A DNA stretch of 49,295 nt from Erysipelotrichaceae bacterium (GCA_012837435.1 DURD01000011.1:68024-117318), one strand, 5' to 3'. Positions 8,423 to 17,957 are shown, counted from the stretch's first letter. Notes: generated by a model not told the origin, from the sequence alone. Program-made: numbers and translations.

Positions 8423-10777
8423 ATGAAAAATAAAAAAATTCCTTCGTTTTTGGTTCTTTTTCTAACATTAGTTAGTCTTTTTGGTTGCCATCAAAAAGAA
8501 AATAATGTAGACGGGATGACGAAATTTAATAACGATCCAAATAAAGCTTCTTTAAGAGCTCTTTTAACTTTTGATGATGACAAAGATAACTTATATAAAG
8601 TGAAAAACGTCGCACAAAAAGGGGTTTTTTACGATGTTGAAAATATGCGAAATGATGTTTCCGCTAATCAATTTTATGAAAATCCTTCTCCTGCTTATCG
8701 CTTTGATAGTACCGTATCGGGAAAAGCTCTGAGTTTTGATGGCTATTCTAACTTTATAGACATGGAAAATTTCTTTTCTCAAACTACCGATTTCACTATC
8801 GATATGTGGGTGGGATTAAGAAGTTACGATTTAAATGATGTGACGCGTAACATCACACCATTCGTGGAATGTTATTCGACGTTTGATGACAGTGGTTTTA
8901 TATTTGGTTTTAAGAAATTCGGTACTTGGGGAGTGCGCATTAAGACTACTGCTGGTTGGCAAGAAGTGTGGTGCGACGAAACCCTCAAGCTCTATACATG
9001 GAACGCCGTCTCTTTTTCTTTTAACGCTGGTACGGTTAATCTATACCGCAATGGTATTTTGGAAAAGAGTCAATTTGTCGGTGATATTTCTTTAAGTGGC
9101 TCTGAAACAATGTACATCGGCCGCAACACCTTCAATCAACAAGCTCCTTCGGTATTTCCTTATAACTATTTAAGTGGAGCAATCGACGAAGTAAGAATTT
9201 ACGATAAAGCTCTCGATGCGGCAGCGATTAAATCTCTAGCAGACTTATATATTAAAGACGGCGAGATCCCCGCTTTATCGTTTAGAGCTATGAATTATCC
9301 CAGCAACTATTTAAACGATAATGTCTATAGAACATTGTGGCACGGCTTACCCTCTATCAACTGGGTTAGTGACACTAATGGAGGATTTTATTATAAGGGC
9401 AACTACCATCTCTTTTTCACTAAGTCAGATTTAGGTCCAGACTTAGGAGGGCAAACTTGGGGGCATCTTGTTTCCCCTGATATGATTAGTTGGCACGAAG
9501 TCCAGCCCGCTATTCACTGTGGAGACAATGATTACGATAATCGTTGGGTTTTCGCGGGCAGTGGAGCGGTAATCAACGATGTTCCTTACCTGTTCTATAC
9601 CGGCTTTATTCTTGATGATTTTTCGAAAATATTTTCTTGTACAATTTCAATGTGCAAACCTAAAGACTTAAACGACCCGGATTTAGAACAATGGGAAAAG
9701 ATGCCCGAAGTAAAGCTCAAATTACCGCCTGGTTTTAAGTCTGATGAATTTAGAGATCCGCAGGTGCACATTGAGCACGATACCGCTTTTTTATTCATTG
9801 TTTCGCGTCGTGCAACTGGCGGTAATCCAGTTATTTTAGGTTTCAGTGCTCCTCTCAATGATATTACCAATTGGTCCTATCGAGGAGTGGTCTTTGAAGT
9901 TGATTATTCTCGACACAAACACCTGGGATATATGTGGGAAGTACCAATTTTCTTAAGATTAACTAGCCCCTCTGGAAACAAAGTTAAATACTTGCTCGCT
10001 ATCGCTCCAATGAATGAAGTGGGTTTAAGCAATGACTCCATTTATCTTTTGGGGGATTTTGATTGGGAAACATGTCGTTATACAGCCGACAATCTCAATG
10101 CTCAACGATATGATTTTGGCAGTGATTATTTTGCTTGCTCTGGTGGACAAGTGTATGATCCAATGCTAGACCATATCATTTTATTTGAAACACTTCAATG
10201 TGGTTGGAATTTAAGCGGTCATAACCGTTACCATTCTAGCTACAGTGCAGGGTTTACGATGGGGAGATATTATTCTTTAGATGAAGAAGGTAACGCGGTA
10301 GTGAACCATATCGACTATTCTTCCATCTACGGAAAAACCCTTTTAACACTTAATGATGTTGCTGCCAGTAGTTTAGAAGATTACTACAAAGTAGGAAGAA
10401 GTTACCGCTTAGCTTATAAGATGCGTTTAGGTTCTGAAAGTCATAAAGCAGGCTTTGAAATTTTATCCAACAAGACTGGTAGTGAAGCCTTCTCATTTTA
10501 TTACGATGTCAACAAACAGACTTTTACTATTGACGAGATGAAAACTAGTAATCCAATTATGAAACAAATTAGTTTCATGGATTATGTTTTTGATTCAAAT
10601 AGAGAAATGGAAATAGAAGTATTTGTCGATCAATCATGTGTTGAGATTTATATCGATAATTGCCGAGCGATGAGTGGTAGAGCTTTCAACAACTTGGACT
10701 GCGAATATATTAAAGTTCTCGGTAGCGATTGGACAATTAATGATTTGGTAGTTAATGAAATGAAAAGGGTTTATTAA
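8423..10777 (+). CDS. Lipoprotein with LamG/ConA-like domain + GH32-like (clan GH-J) glycosidase domain
   Basis: Lipobox LFGCHQK; LamG-like KALSFDGYSNFIDM..DFTIDMWV..AIDEVRIYDKAL; GH32-type INWVSDTNGGFYYKGNYHLFF, EFRDPQV, MWEVPIF. Confidence 0.88.
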   Translation: MKNKKIPSFLVLFLTLVSLFGCHQKENNVDGMTKFNNDPNKASLRALLTFDDDKDNLYKVKNVAQKGVFYDVENMRNDVSANQFYENPSPAYRFDSTVSGKALSFDGYSNFIDMENFFSQTTDFTIDMWVGLRSYDLNDVTRNITPFVECYSTFDDSGFIFGFKKFGTWGVRIKTTAGWQEVWCDETLKLYTWNAVSFSFNAGTVNLYRNGILEKSQFVGDISLSGSETMYIGRNTFNQQAPSVFPYNYLSGAIDEVRIYDKALDAAAIKSLADLYIKDGEIPALSFRAMNYPSNYLNDNVYRTLWHGLPSINWVSDTNGGFYYKGNYHLFFTKSDLGPDLGGQTWGHLVSPDMISWHEVQPAIHCGDNDYDNRWVFAGSGAVINDVPYLFYTGFILDDFSKIFSCTISMCKPKDLNDPDLEQWEKMPEVKLKLPPGFKSDEFRDPQVHIEHDTAFLFIVSRRATGGNPVILGFSAPLNDITNWSYRGVVFEVDYSRHKHLGYMWEVPIFLRLTSPSGNKVKYLLAIAPMNEVGLSNDSIYLLGDFDWETCRYTADNLNAQRYDFGSDYFACSGGQVYDPMLDHIILFETLQCGWNLSGHNRYHSSYSAGFTMGRYYSLDEEGNAVVNHIDYSSIYGKTLLTLNDVAASSLEDYYKVGRSYRLAYKMRLGSESHKAGFEILSNKTGSEAFSFYYDVNKQTFTIDEMKTSNPIMKQISFMDYVFDSNREMEIEVFVDQSCVEIYIDNCRAMSGRAFNNLDCEYIKVLGSDWTINDLVVNEMKRVY

Positions 10778-10778
10778 T

Positions 10779-11330
10779 ATGAAAAAAGGTATCATCGTAG
10801 TTGTAACATTATTAACCCTTGCCCTCGGTGGGTCATTAATCCAAAAAAATAATCGACAAATGCTTCTTGCTGAAGAAGAAATGAATTATCTTTTTGAGGA
10901 AGACTTTTCTTCACCAAAGCCAGAATATTCAGACGTCTTTATCATTGAAGAAGGACTAGCTTATCCTATCGCCGACAGTTCTCGTCAAAAAGCGTGGACT
11001 AAGAATTTCTTACCAGAAGAAAAGGTTTCTTCTAACAATTATTCCGTTTCATTTGACATGAAATTACTGACAACGGAAAACGTTGGACTTCTCAAAGTAA
11101 ATTGTATCATCGATGGAGTAACTTCTCCTTTTGCTTACGTCAATGTCAAAGTGCGTGAAGTAAGTAGCAGCGAACCACAGCAAAGCAGCGATACAAGTCA
11201 TCCAACAAGCGAAAAAGAAGGGAAAGGATCTGGCTGCAGTGGCAGTGTAACCACGATGGCTAGCATTACTTCTTTAAGCGCAATTTTAGGTATCTACTTC
11301 TTGCTTTTTAAGAAGAAAGAAGAGAAATAA
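10779..11330 (+). CDS. Small surface protein with signal peptide, truncated 'EDFS' beta-sandwich module and Cys-containing C-terminal sorting-type tail
   Basis: N-term MKKGIIVVVTLLTLALGG; LFEEDFSSP; C-term KGSGCSGSVTTMASITSLSAILGIYFLLFKKKEEK. Confidence 0.75.
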   Translation: MKKGIIVVVTLLTLALGGSLIQKNNRQMLLAEEEMNYLFEEDFSSPKPEYSDVFIIEEGLAYPIADSSRQKAWTKNFLPEEKVSSNNYSVSFDMKLLTTENVGLLKVNCIIDGVTSPFAYVNVKVREVSSSEPQQSSDTSHPTSEKEGKGSGCSGSVTTMASITSLSAILGIYFLLFKKKEEK

Positions 11331-11354
11331 AAATAATAGAAAAGGAGATTTTTT

Positions 11355-13574
11355 ATGAAGAAAAGTATTCTATTCACATCGATTGTCCTTTGTTTATCTT
11401 TGGTAGGATGTGGCCTGAAGCCTACCGATCAAAGTAGCAAAGTAGGGGTTTCTTCACAGTCAAGTTTACCACCGACGAGCTCAGTGGTGGATACTGCTAG
11501 TAAAACCTCATCACAATCATCGAAGCCAGTTGAATCTTCGAAGCTAGTTGAATCTTCGAAGCTAGTTGAATCTTCGAGTGTGCATGAGCATGTTGCAGGT
11601 GAAGAGTGGTACAGCAATGAGGAGCAACACTGGCGTGAATGCATCGCGGGCGACGGCTACAAGATGGATGTTGCGGATCACACATTTGAAACCCAAGAAT
11701 TGGTTCCCGCCAATCACACAGTGGCAGGTTTGCAAAAGAAAACATGCTTTTGCGGTTATTCATTTACCGAAATAATCGCGGCTCCCAATGGTTCTTTTGC
11801 AGATGCTGATTATGTCACAAAAGGTACAGTCCCTGGACAGTATCGTTTTGCGATGACCGAGGAAAAAGGTGCTCGTATCGAAATCCCAATGTTTGTGGGT
11901 AACGTTGATAATTTTGCTCTCTCTGGTTCTAAGAAAACCGCACCAGAATCATATTTGAAATTGAACGCTAATGGAGACAAAGCTACTTTTACATTTCATT
12001 ATGATAAAGATGTATCAGGCAAAATTTATCTCGATGCCGTGATGGACACATGGCCAGATAATGGTCCAAAGACATTATTCTCTGGCGAGGGTGGTGAAAA
12101 AGAAGTAACCAACTTTACCTTGAAAGTGAATGATGAATTAGTCGAAGTTTCGGCCGCAAAGAAGACTATTACTTACGAACAAATGTTTTTAGGCGAACAA
12201 CTCAACAACACTTATTCTGCTCCTGCAGTCATTGAAATCGGTTCGGCAAATTTAACCTATGGAACTAATACGATTGAATTTGAAAGAGTCGATAGTTACA
12301 ACGTTCTTGTTAAGAAAATAGTCTTCATTCATGATTACGCTGTGCATGTATGTCACAACGTTTGTGAATTCTGTGGAGGCTGTAAAGATCCGGATTGTAC
12401 AGACCCAGCTTGTGCAGTCAAATGCCCAGGGTACCCTCACACTTTATATGAGGAAGACTTCTCTGGTGAACATGAATTTGGCAACAATGTGACGGTTAAT
12501 AACGGCGTGGCAACGTTGATAGCCGACACTTTCTTTGAGCTTCCCACTTTCCCATTATTAGATGAAAATAGCTATGATATTAGTTTTGATGTCAATCTTG
12601 ATAAAGATGGCGCTAATGAGGGCTTTACATCATTAGCTGTGCACTTGCCTGGTTTCAATAGTAGTGCTACTGAAAACATGTATTTAGCAATCCAAAAAGA
12701 TGGCTACACATGTATCAACGTTTGGAAAGACGGTGTATGGCACTACATCTATCCATTCCAAGAAAATTTAGGTGGTTTTGAATCTGTTTCGCCATATGTT
12801 GTTTGGAACGCTTATGGCAGTGGTTTGTTGCACAACTACCGAATCATCATGGATAAAGGCTACATCGAACTATATGTTAATGGTGTTAAGCATATTGCCC
12901 AACACTTGACTAACTTTGGTGGTTACACAAATAATGCTGGAGTTGCTGGTTCTGTTTCGATAACAGAAGGGACATTCAATGGAATATGGTTCCATACTCC
13001 ACCGGCAGTTCGTGTTGAATTTGATAACTTAGTTATCAAACAGGTTCCAGTTGTTCAAAAAACATTTACCATTCAAGGGGCCGCTGATTATACATTTAAT
13101 GATGGTTATCGTGCTGCTGATTTAGCGCATCAAGATTTCAAAGTTGAAGCCATATTTGATGTTAACGGTACACCACCTGCAGGTTCTAATATCCAACTTA
13201 ACATTCGTGGTATTAACGGACAACTTAATGTCATCGAATCCGGTAACAAATCACTCAACGTACAACTCAATTTTGACTTTGGTGATATGAGAGCCTTCCC
13301 ATGCTTGTTCTACGCTAATAATAGAGATGCTACTTCTTGGGGATACAAGGTTGGTGAAATAATCGACTTGGCGGGAGCTACCACGATCAAGGTTGGTTTC
13401 CAATCCGTGGGTAATCGAATTAAAATGTTTGTGAATGATGCGGGGGTCAACGTATTAACATATGAAGAACTCGGTATGACACGAGGACAAATCTTTGGCT
13501 TAGGTGCAGTAAATGCTGGCGAAAATATTGTCTTTAGGTCACTCACATATACTGCTCTTGAGATGCCAGAATAA
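11355..13574 (+). CDS. Large surface lipoprotein with Ser-rich linker, HW..C/CG-type repeat, Cys-rich motif and LamG/ConA-like module
   Basis: Lipobox LVGCGLK; EEWYSNEEQHWRECIAGDGYKMDVADHTFE..TCFCGYSFTEII; CHNVCEFCGGCKDPDCTDPACAVKC; LYEEDFSGE. Confidence 0.8.
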   Translation: MKKSILFTSIVLCLSLVGCGLKPTDQSSKVGVSSQSSLPPTSSVVDTASKTSSQSSKPVESSKLVESSKLVESSSVHEHVAGEEWYSNEEQHWRECIAGDGYKMDVADHTFETQELVPANHTVAGLQKKTCFCGYSFTEIIAAPNGSFADADYVTKGTVPGQYRFAMTEEKGARIEIPMFVGNVDNFALSGSKKTAPESYLKLNANGDKATFTFHYDKDVSGKIYLDAVMDTWPDNGPKTLFSGEGGEKEVTNFTLKVNDELVEVSAAKKTITYEQMFLGEQLNNTYSAPAVIEIGSANLTYGTNTIEFERVDSYNVLVKKIVFIHDYAVHVCHNVCEFCGGCKDPDCTDPACAVKCPGYPHTLYEEDFSGEHEFGNNVTVNNGVATLIADTFFELPTFPLLDENSYDISFDVNLDKDGANEGFTSLAVHLPGFNSSATENMYLAIQKDGYTCINVWKDGVWHYIYPFQENLGGFESVSPYVVWNAYGSGLLHNYRIIMDKGYIELYVNGVKHIAQHLTNFGGYTNNAGVAGSVSITEGTFNGIWFHTPPAVRVEFDNLVIKQVPVVQKTFTIQGAADYTFNDGYRAADLAHQDFKVEAIFDVNGTPPAGSNIQLNIRGINGQLNVIESGNKSLNVQLNFDFGDMRAFPCLFYANNRDATSWGYKVGEIIDLAGATTIKVGFQSVGNRIKMFVNDAGVNVLTYEELGMTRGQIFGLGAVNAGENIVFRSLTYTALEMPE
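11520..11573 (+). repeat. 18-bp in-frame tandem repeat x3 (encodes SKPVES/SKLVES/SKLVES)
   Basis: tcgaagccagttgaatct, tcgaagctagttgaatct, tcgaagctagttgaatct. Confidence 0.95.
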
Positions 13575-13596
13575 TTAACAACATTATAATTTTAAA

Positions 13597-13626
13597 GGGA
13601 TGGGTTGGCGACCCATCTCTTTTTTG
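13597..13626 (+). terminator. Rho-independent terminator after surface lipoprotein gene
   Basis: gggatgggt-tggcg-acccatctc + tttttt. Confidence 0.85.
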
Positions 13627-13630
13627 CATT

Positions 13631-13658
13631 AAAAAACCACTTCTTTTAAGTGGTCTTT
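13631..13658 (-). terminator. Rho-independent terminator for the minus-strand lacI-type gene
   Basis: Minus strand: aagaccactt-aaaag-aagtggtttttt. Confidence 0.8.
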
Positions 13659-13669
13659 CTAAATTATTT

Positions 13670-14653
13670 TTACTTAATTTTTTTCACTGAATCACGACTG
13701 ATTAAGAATGGTTTTAGACAAACATGCTGTGGTTTCATCTTAGGATCGTTTATCCTATTTTTAATTATTTCATTAGCGACAAAAGCAATATCTCTAAAAG
13801 GGTGAGAAATAACCGTTAAACCTAAATACTCAGCCATATTGACATCATCATAACCAACAATTGAAATATCTTCTTTAACCCTTAGATTTAGATTGTTTAA
13901 GCAACGATACAGAGAATGAATCATTATCGCGCCAACAGGAATGATAGCAGTATGCTCTTTATTCCTTAACACCTCCATCATCGTGTCATCGATATTGTCA
14001 TTAAATCTTAGTCTAATGATATTTCTTTTTTTATAAGGTAAATTTGCTTCCTTAAAAGCCCGTATATAACCTTCATCTCTATGGGTAGGAACCGCTAAAT
14101 CATAATCAATTAAAGCGATATCGCGATGCCCATTGTCAATAAGCTCTTTTGTAGCTAGATACGCCCCGTATGCATCGTCGATGGCTAAAAAATCAAGTCC
14201 ATCAAATTTGTGACGGTATAGCTGTAGACCAGGTACTTCATTAGCGACTAGCATTGGTTCGATTTTGGCATCAGATTCCCCGGTGGGAGTGAATAAAATC
14301 GCTCGTACTTTAGAAGACAATAAAGAGATGATATTGGAGTATTCTAAACTAGCATCTTCTTCTGAAAACATAATGAGCATTTTCATATCGCGATTATCTG
14401 GTAGAGCATTAAATCTGGTAATAACTTTTAGGTAAAATGGGTTATTTGAATCGGAAATAATAACCCCATAGGTGTTTCTTTTGTTGAGTTTAAGATTGCG
14501 TGCTCTAGTGTCGGGAATGTAATGTAATTCTTCGGCTACGGCCAGAACTTTTTTCCTAACCTTTTCGCTGATGGATTCGTGATTAGAAAAAACGCGTGAT
14601 ACTGTGGATACTGAAACCCCAGCTTTTATAGCAACATCTTTACTGGTAATCAT
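13670..14653 (-). CDS. LacI-family transcriptional regulator
   Basis: HTH MITSKDVAIKAGVSVSTVSRVFSNHESISEKVRKKVLAVAEELHYIPDTRARNLK; periplasmic-binding-like C-domain. Confidence 0.97.
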   Translation of the reverse strand: MITSKDVAIKAGVSVSTVSRVFSNHESISEKVRKKVLAVAEELHYIPDTRARNLKLNKRNTYGVIISDSNNPFYLKVITRFNALPDNRDMKMLIMFSEEDASLEYSNIISLLSSKVRAILFTPTGESDAKIEPMLVANEVPGLQLYRHKFDGLDFLAIDDAYGAYLATKELIDNGHRDIALIDYDLAVPTHRDEGYIRAFKEANLPYKKRNIIRLRFNDNIDDTMMEVLRNKEHTAIIPVGAIMIHSLYRCLNNLNLRVKEDISIVGYDDVNMAEYLGLTVISHPFRDIAFVANEIIKNRINDPKMKPQHVCLKPFLISRDSVKKIK

Positions 14654-14702
14654 AATCTTTATTATAGACTATTTTTCCTTAGTATTTGCAATATATTGTT
14701 TT

Positions 14703-14739
14703 CGCAAACGTTTGACAGAAGTGGAAAATGGACTAATAT
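14703..14739 (+). promoter_or_regulatory. LacI-type operator overlapping -35 of a promoter; divergent lacI promoter at 14661-14691 (-)
   Basis: GCAAACGTTTGA 14704-14715; TTGACA 14712-14717, 16-bp spacer, TAATAT 14734-14739. Confidence 0.7.
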
Positions 14740-14745
14740 GAAAGT

Positions 14746-16335
14746 GTGAAAACTTTGTCTAAGTTGGGGTTGATAATTATGGTGTCTTTTTCTTCTTTTG
14801 CCTGCTCAAGCGGCAGTTCTAGTGAGCAATTTGATTATGTCTCACCTAATCGTGACGATAATCTAGATATATCGCAAGAAGTTGATAATTCTTTAATCGA
14901 ACTAGTGACAGAAGTTACGCCTTTAACTAATCAGGAAAAAGATCAATTAGTGGCATCTGAAACACTGGTTATCAATGACTATTTCAAAAATTGTGTGTTA
15001 CAAAGAAATACCTGCAATTTAGTTTTTGGCACGACAAGTAAAACTACTAGTCGAGTAATAGTGGAAATAAACAAAAAAGCTTACTCTGGAGAAGCTTATG
15101 GTGAATCTTGGCAAGTGTATTTACCCCCTTTACCAGCCGGCGGTCCATTTCTGATGGAAGTGTTTACAGATACAGAGAGAACAAGTACACAGGTGTATAT
15201 CGGTGATGTCTTCATTCTAAGTGGACAATCCAATATGGAGTGGACAATGAGACAATGCAGAGGGGCTTCCACAACCGCGAGAGCTATTCAAGAAGCTGAA
15301 GACGATCCTCAGCTGCGTCTATTAAATTTAGAATTAAATGGGAGTAGCGTTCCTTTAAAAAATATTAAAGGCAATGTCAATTGGACTAGCAGTAATCGAC
15401 AGACTATATTTAATTTTTCTTGCACAGGATATCAATTTGGCAAATATTTAAGAGAAAAATTACAGATTCCCATCGGTTTAGTGGCTAACGCTGTAGGAGG
15501 CGCGACCATCGGTTTTTGGATGAGTTCAGAAAGTATAACAAAACTAAGAAATAGCGGTGTGCAATTTTATGAAAGCAACGCTAATAGACACTGGAAAAGA
15601 ACGAACGTATTAATTTCCAAAGCTTCTGATGGATATAACGCTTTAATCGAACCATTGTTGAAACACCGTTACCGTGGTGTTCTTTGGTATCAAGGGGCCT
15701 CTGATACTGGATATGCTTCTTTTTATCAAGCGATGTTAGAAGAAATGATTGCTCAATATCGCGAGGCTTTTAAAAATCCACATTTATTATTTGTTTTATA
15801 TGAACTTTGCCGTTTTGGTGGTGATTTCTCTGCAAGAGGTATCATCAATGGGGCGTTTAATGATGTAGCTTTAAAAGATCCGTATTCTTGTGTTGTGCCT
15901 AATCACGATTTAGGCGATTACAACGATATCCATCCTCAAGATAAACAAGAATTAAGTTTCCGTGCCGCAGAAGAAACCGCTTATTATTTCTACAAGAAAG
16001 ATAGAGAAAAGAACTATCTTGAGTTAGATAAAATCAAACGGACCGACGAAGGTATTATGCTTTATTTTAGAAATGAAAAAGACGGCATTGTTTTAAAAAA
16101 TGAGTTATGTGGTTTAGAAATATCAAACGATGGCGAGTGGTTTGAAGACGTTAAAAATTATGAGCTAGGTACAAATACCATTTTTATAAAAACCACGATG
16201 AATGTTAAGCATATCCGATATGGATTTGGGACAACTCTCATCACTCAACAGATGATAGATGACGTGTCTTTGCACGCCAGTATTTATAATTCTGATTTGA
16301 GGCCACTGAGGATGTTTGACATCGAACTAAATTAA
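14746..16335 (+). CDS. SASA/sialate O-acetylesterase-type carbohydrate esterase, lipoprotein (GTG start)
   Basis: FILSGQSNMEWTM (Ser block), GVLWYQGASDTG, DLGDYNDIHPQDK; Cys after SSFA. Confidence 0.9.
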   Translation: MKTLSKLGLIIMVSFSSFACSSGSSSEQFDYVSPNRDDNLDISQEVDNSLIELVTEVTPLTNQEKDQLVASETLVINDYFKNCVLQRNTCNLVFGTTSKTTSRVIVEINKKAYSGEAYGESWQVYLPPLPAGGPFLMEVFTDTERTSTQVYIGDVFILSGQSNMEWTMRQCRGASTTARAIQEAEDDPQLRLLNLELNGSSVPLKNIKGNVNWTSSNRQTIFNFSCTGYQFGKYLREKLQIPIGLVANAVGGATIGFWMSSESITKLRNSGVQFYESNANRHWKRTNVLISKASDGYNALIEPLLKHRYRGVLWYQGASDTGYASFYQAMLEEMIAQYREAFKNPHLLFVLYELCRFGGDFSARGIINGAFNDVALKDPYSCVVPNHDLGDYNDIHPQDKQELSFRAAEETAYYFYKKDREKNYLELDKIKRTDEGIMLYFRNEKDGIVLKNELCGLEISNDGEWFEDVKNYELGTNTIFIKTTMNVKHIRYGFGTTLITQQMIDDVSLHASIYNSDLRPLRMFDIELN

Positions 16336-16476
16336 TGCACACCTTTGCATTTTCTCTTTGACAATCAATTTTCTTTGTTTAATACTATAGGTGAAGTCAG
16401 TTGTTTTATTACCGCAAAGGGTTGTAAGTATTTTGTTTACAACAATTTATTCTCAACATTTATGCAAACGTTTGCA
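16336..16476 (+). promoter_or_regulatory. Two LacI-type operators (TGCACACCTTTGCA 16336-16349; perfect TGCAAACGTTTGCA 16463-16476) with promoter-like TTGACA at 16358-16363
   Basis: Palindromes read directly; perfect 14-bp palindrome at 16463. Confidence 0.75.
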
Positions 16477-16521
16477 CAATTACAACTGCTTAATATTTGG
16501 TAATATTTTAAGGAGATTTTT

Positions 16522-17946
16522 ATGAGAAAAGTTTACTACCGCTCGCCAGGTAAATCTGTCTGTGCTGATGTCATTCCTTTTTTCGAAAATGGTGAATTTA
16601 AATTGTTTTATCTTCGCGATTATCGTGACATCGAAAATGAGGGCGAAGGATGCCCGTGGTGCTTATTGACCACTAAAGATTTAGTCAATTATGTCGATTA
16701 CGGCCCTGTTCTATTAAGAGGCGCTAAAGACGAACAAGATTTATACGTCTTTACTGGCTCTATTATTAAAAATGGTGACGAATATGTCATTTTCTACACC
16801 GGACACAATCCCCATTTAAGAAGGCAAGGCTTTCCCGAACAAAAGATTTTACGTGCTACGAGCAAAGATTTGATAAATTGGAAAAAAGACAAAGGCTTTG
16901 TTTTTGAGGCTCCGGATCATTTAGAAATGCATGACTTCAGAGATCCGTTTGTCTATTTTGATAAAGATAAAAAACAATACTCTATGCTCATCACGGCTAG
17001 AGATAAAAATAGTAATCCCACAAATACTAAGGCTCTAACTCATATAGCGCATTCGACCGATTTAATTAATTGGAAATTAGCGGAAAAACCTTTCTATTAT
17101 CCGCATTCATATTTTGCTCATGAATGTCCAGATTTCTTTAAAATGGGCGATTGGTATTATTTATTGTTCAGCGAATTTACTGAAAAAATATCTACAACAT
17201 ATCGCATGAGCAAGACTCCTTATGGTCCATGGATTTCCCCGATGGTCAATACTTTTGATGGCCATGCCTTCTATGCGGCTAAGAGTTATGCTGATGATAA
17301 GGGTAGAAGAATAATATTTGGTTGGAATCCCATTAAAAACCACGAAGTTGATTTTGATTGGTGGCAGTGGGGAGGCAACATTATTCCTCATGAAATAAAA
17401 CAAAAAGAAAATGGCGAATTGGTGGTTTCTTGTCCGAAAGAAATACGTGAAGCTTTTGTCGATGATGTAAAACTAGAAACATCATCTAAGTTAGGAAAAG
17501 TTAAGCACAGCGATAACAAGTACATCATTGGTGAAGATGGATTAAGTTATCAAATGTTCAAAATGATTCCTAACACCTGCAAAATCGAAGCAAAATTCAC
17601 CGCACACGATTTAAAAGGTAGTTTCGGTTTCGTTCTTCGTTCCGTAGATAACGGCGACCGTTATTACAAAGTTAAATTCGAATTAAAACACAATCGTTTA
17701 GCTATGGATTCTTGGCCAAGAAAAGATGTTCATTTGCACTCTCAATTAGATACGGAAAGATATGTGAATATTTTGCCAGGCAAGGAAAACAAAATTCTTA
17801 TTATCATGCAAGAATCGGTATTAGAAGTCTATGTCAATGACGAAGTGGCGATGTCAGCGAGAATGTTTGACATCAAAGATGGTGAATTTGGCATTTACTC
17901 ACTAAATACCGCAACGACATTTACAGACATCGAAGTTAAAAAATAA
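16522..17946 (+). CDS. Cytoplasmic GH32-like glycosidase (beta-fructosidase-like)
   Basis: CADVIPFFENGEFKLFYLRDYRD, DFRDPFVYF, AHECPDFF motifs; no signal peptide; SD aaggag. Confidence 0.85.
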   Translation: MRKVYYRSPGKSVCADVIPFFENGEFKLFYLRDYRDIENEGEGCPWCLLTTKDLVNYVDYGPVLLRGAKDEQDLYVFTGSIIKNGDEYVIFYTGHNPHLRRQGFPEQKILRATSKDLINWKKDKGFVFEAPDHLEMHDFRDPFVYFDKDKKQYSMLITARDKNSNPTNTKALTHIAHSTDLINWKLAEKPFYYPHSYFAHECPDFFKMGDWYYLLFSEFTEKISTTYRMSKTPYGPWISPMVNTFDGHAFYAAKSYADDKGRRIIFGWNPIKNHEVDFDWWQWGGNIIPHEIKQKENGELVVSCPKEIREAFVDDVKLETSSKLGKVKHSDNKYIIGEDGLSYQMFKMIPNTCKIEAKFTAHDLKGSFGFVLRSVDNGDRYYKVKFELKHNRLAMDSWPRKDVHLHSQLDTERYVNILPGKENKILIIMQESVLEVYVNDEVAMSARMFDIKDGEFGIYSLNTATTFTDIEVKK

Positions 17947-17957
17947 TAATCAGAATT

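Noticed and set aside
11429-11763. Ser/His-rich antisense ORFs over the tandem repeat
   Set aside because: Result of reading the 18-bp repeat on the opposite strand/frame; no independent signals.
14738-14749. Mini-ORF ATG AAA GTG TGA overlapping the GTG start of the SASA gene
   Set aside because: ATG lies inside the -10 hexamer region, upstream of predicted +1, so it is unlikely to be transcribed.
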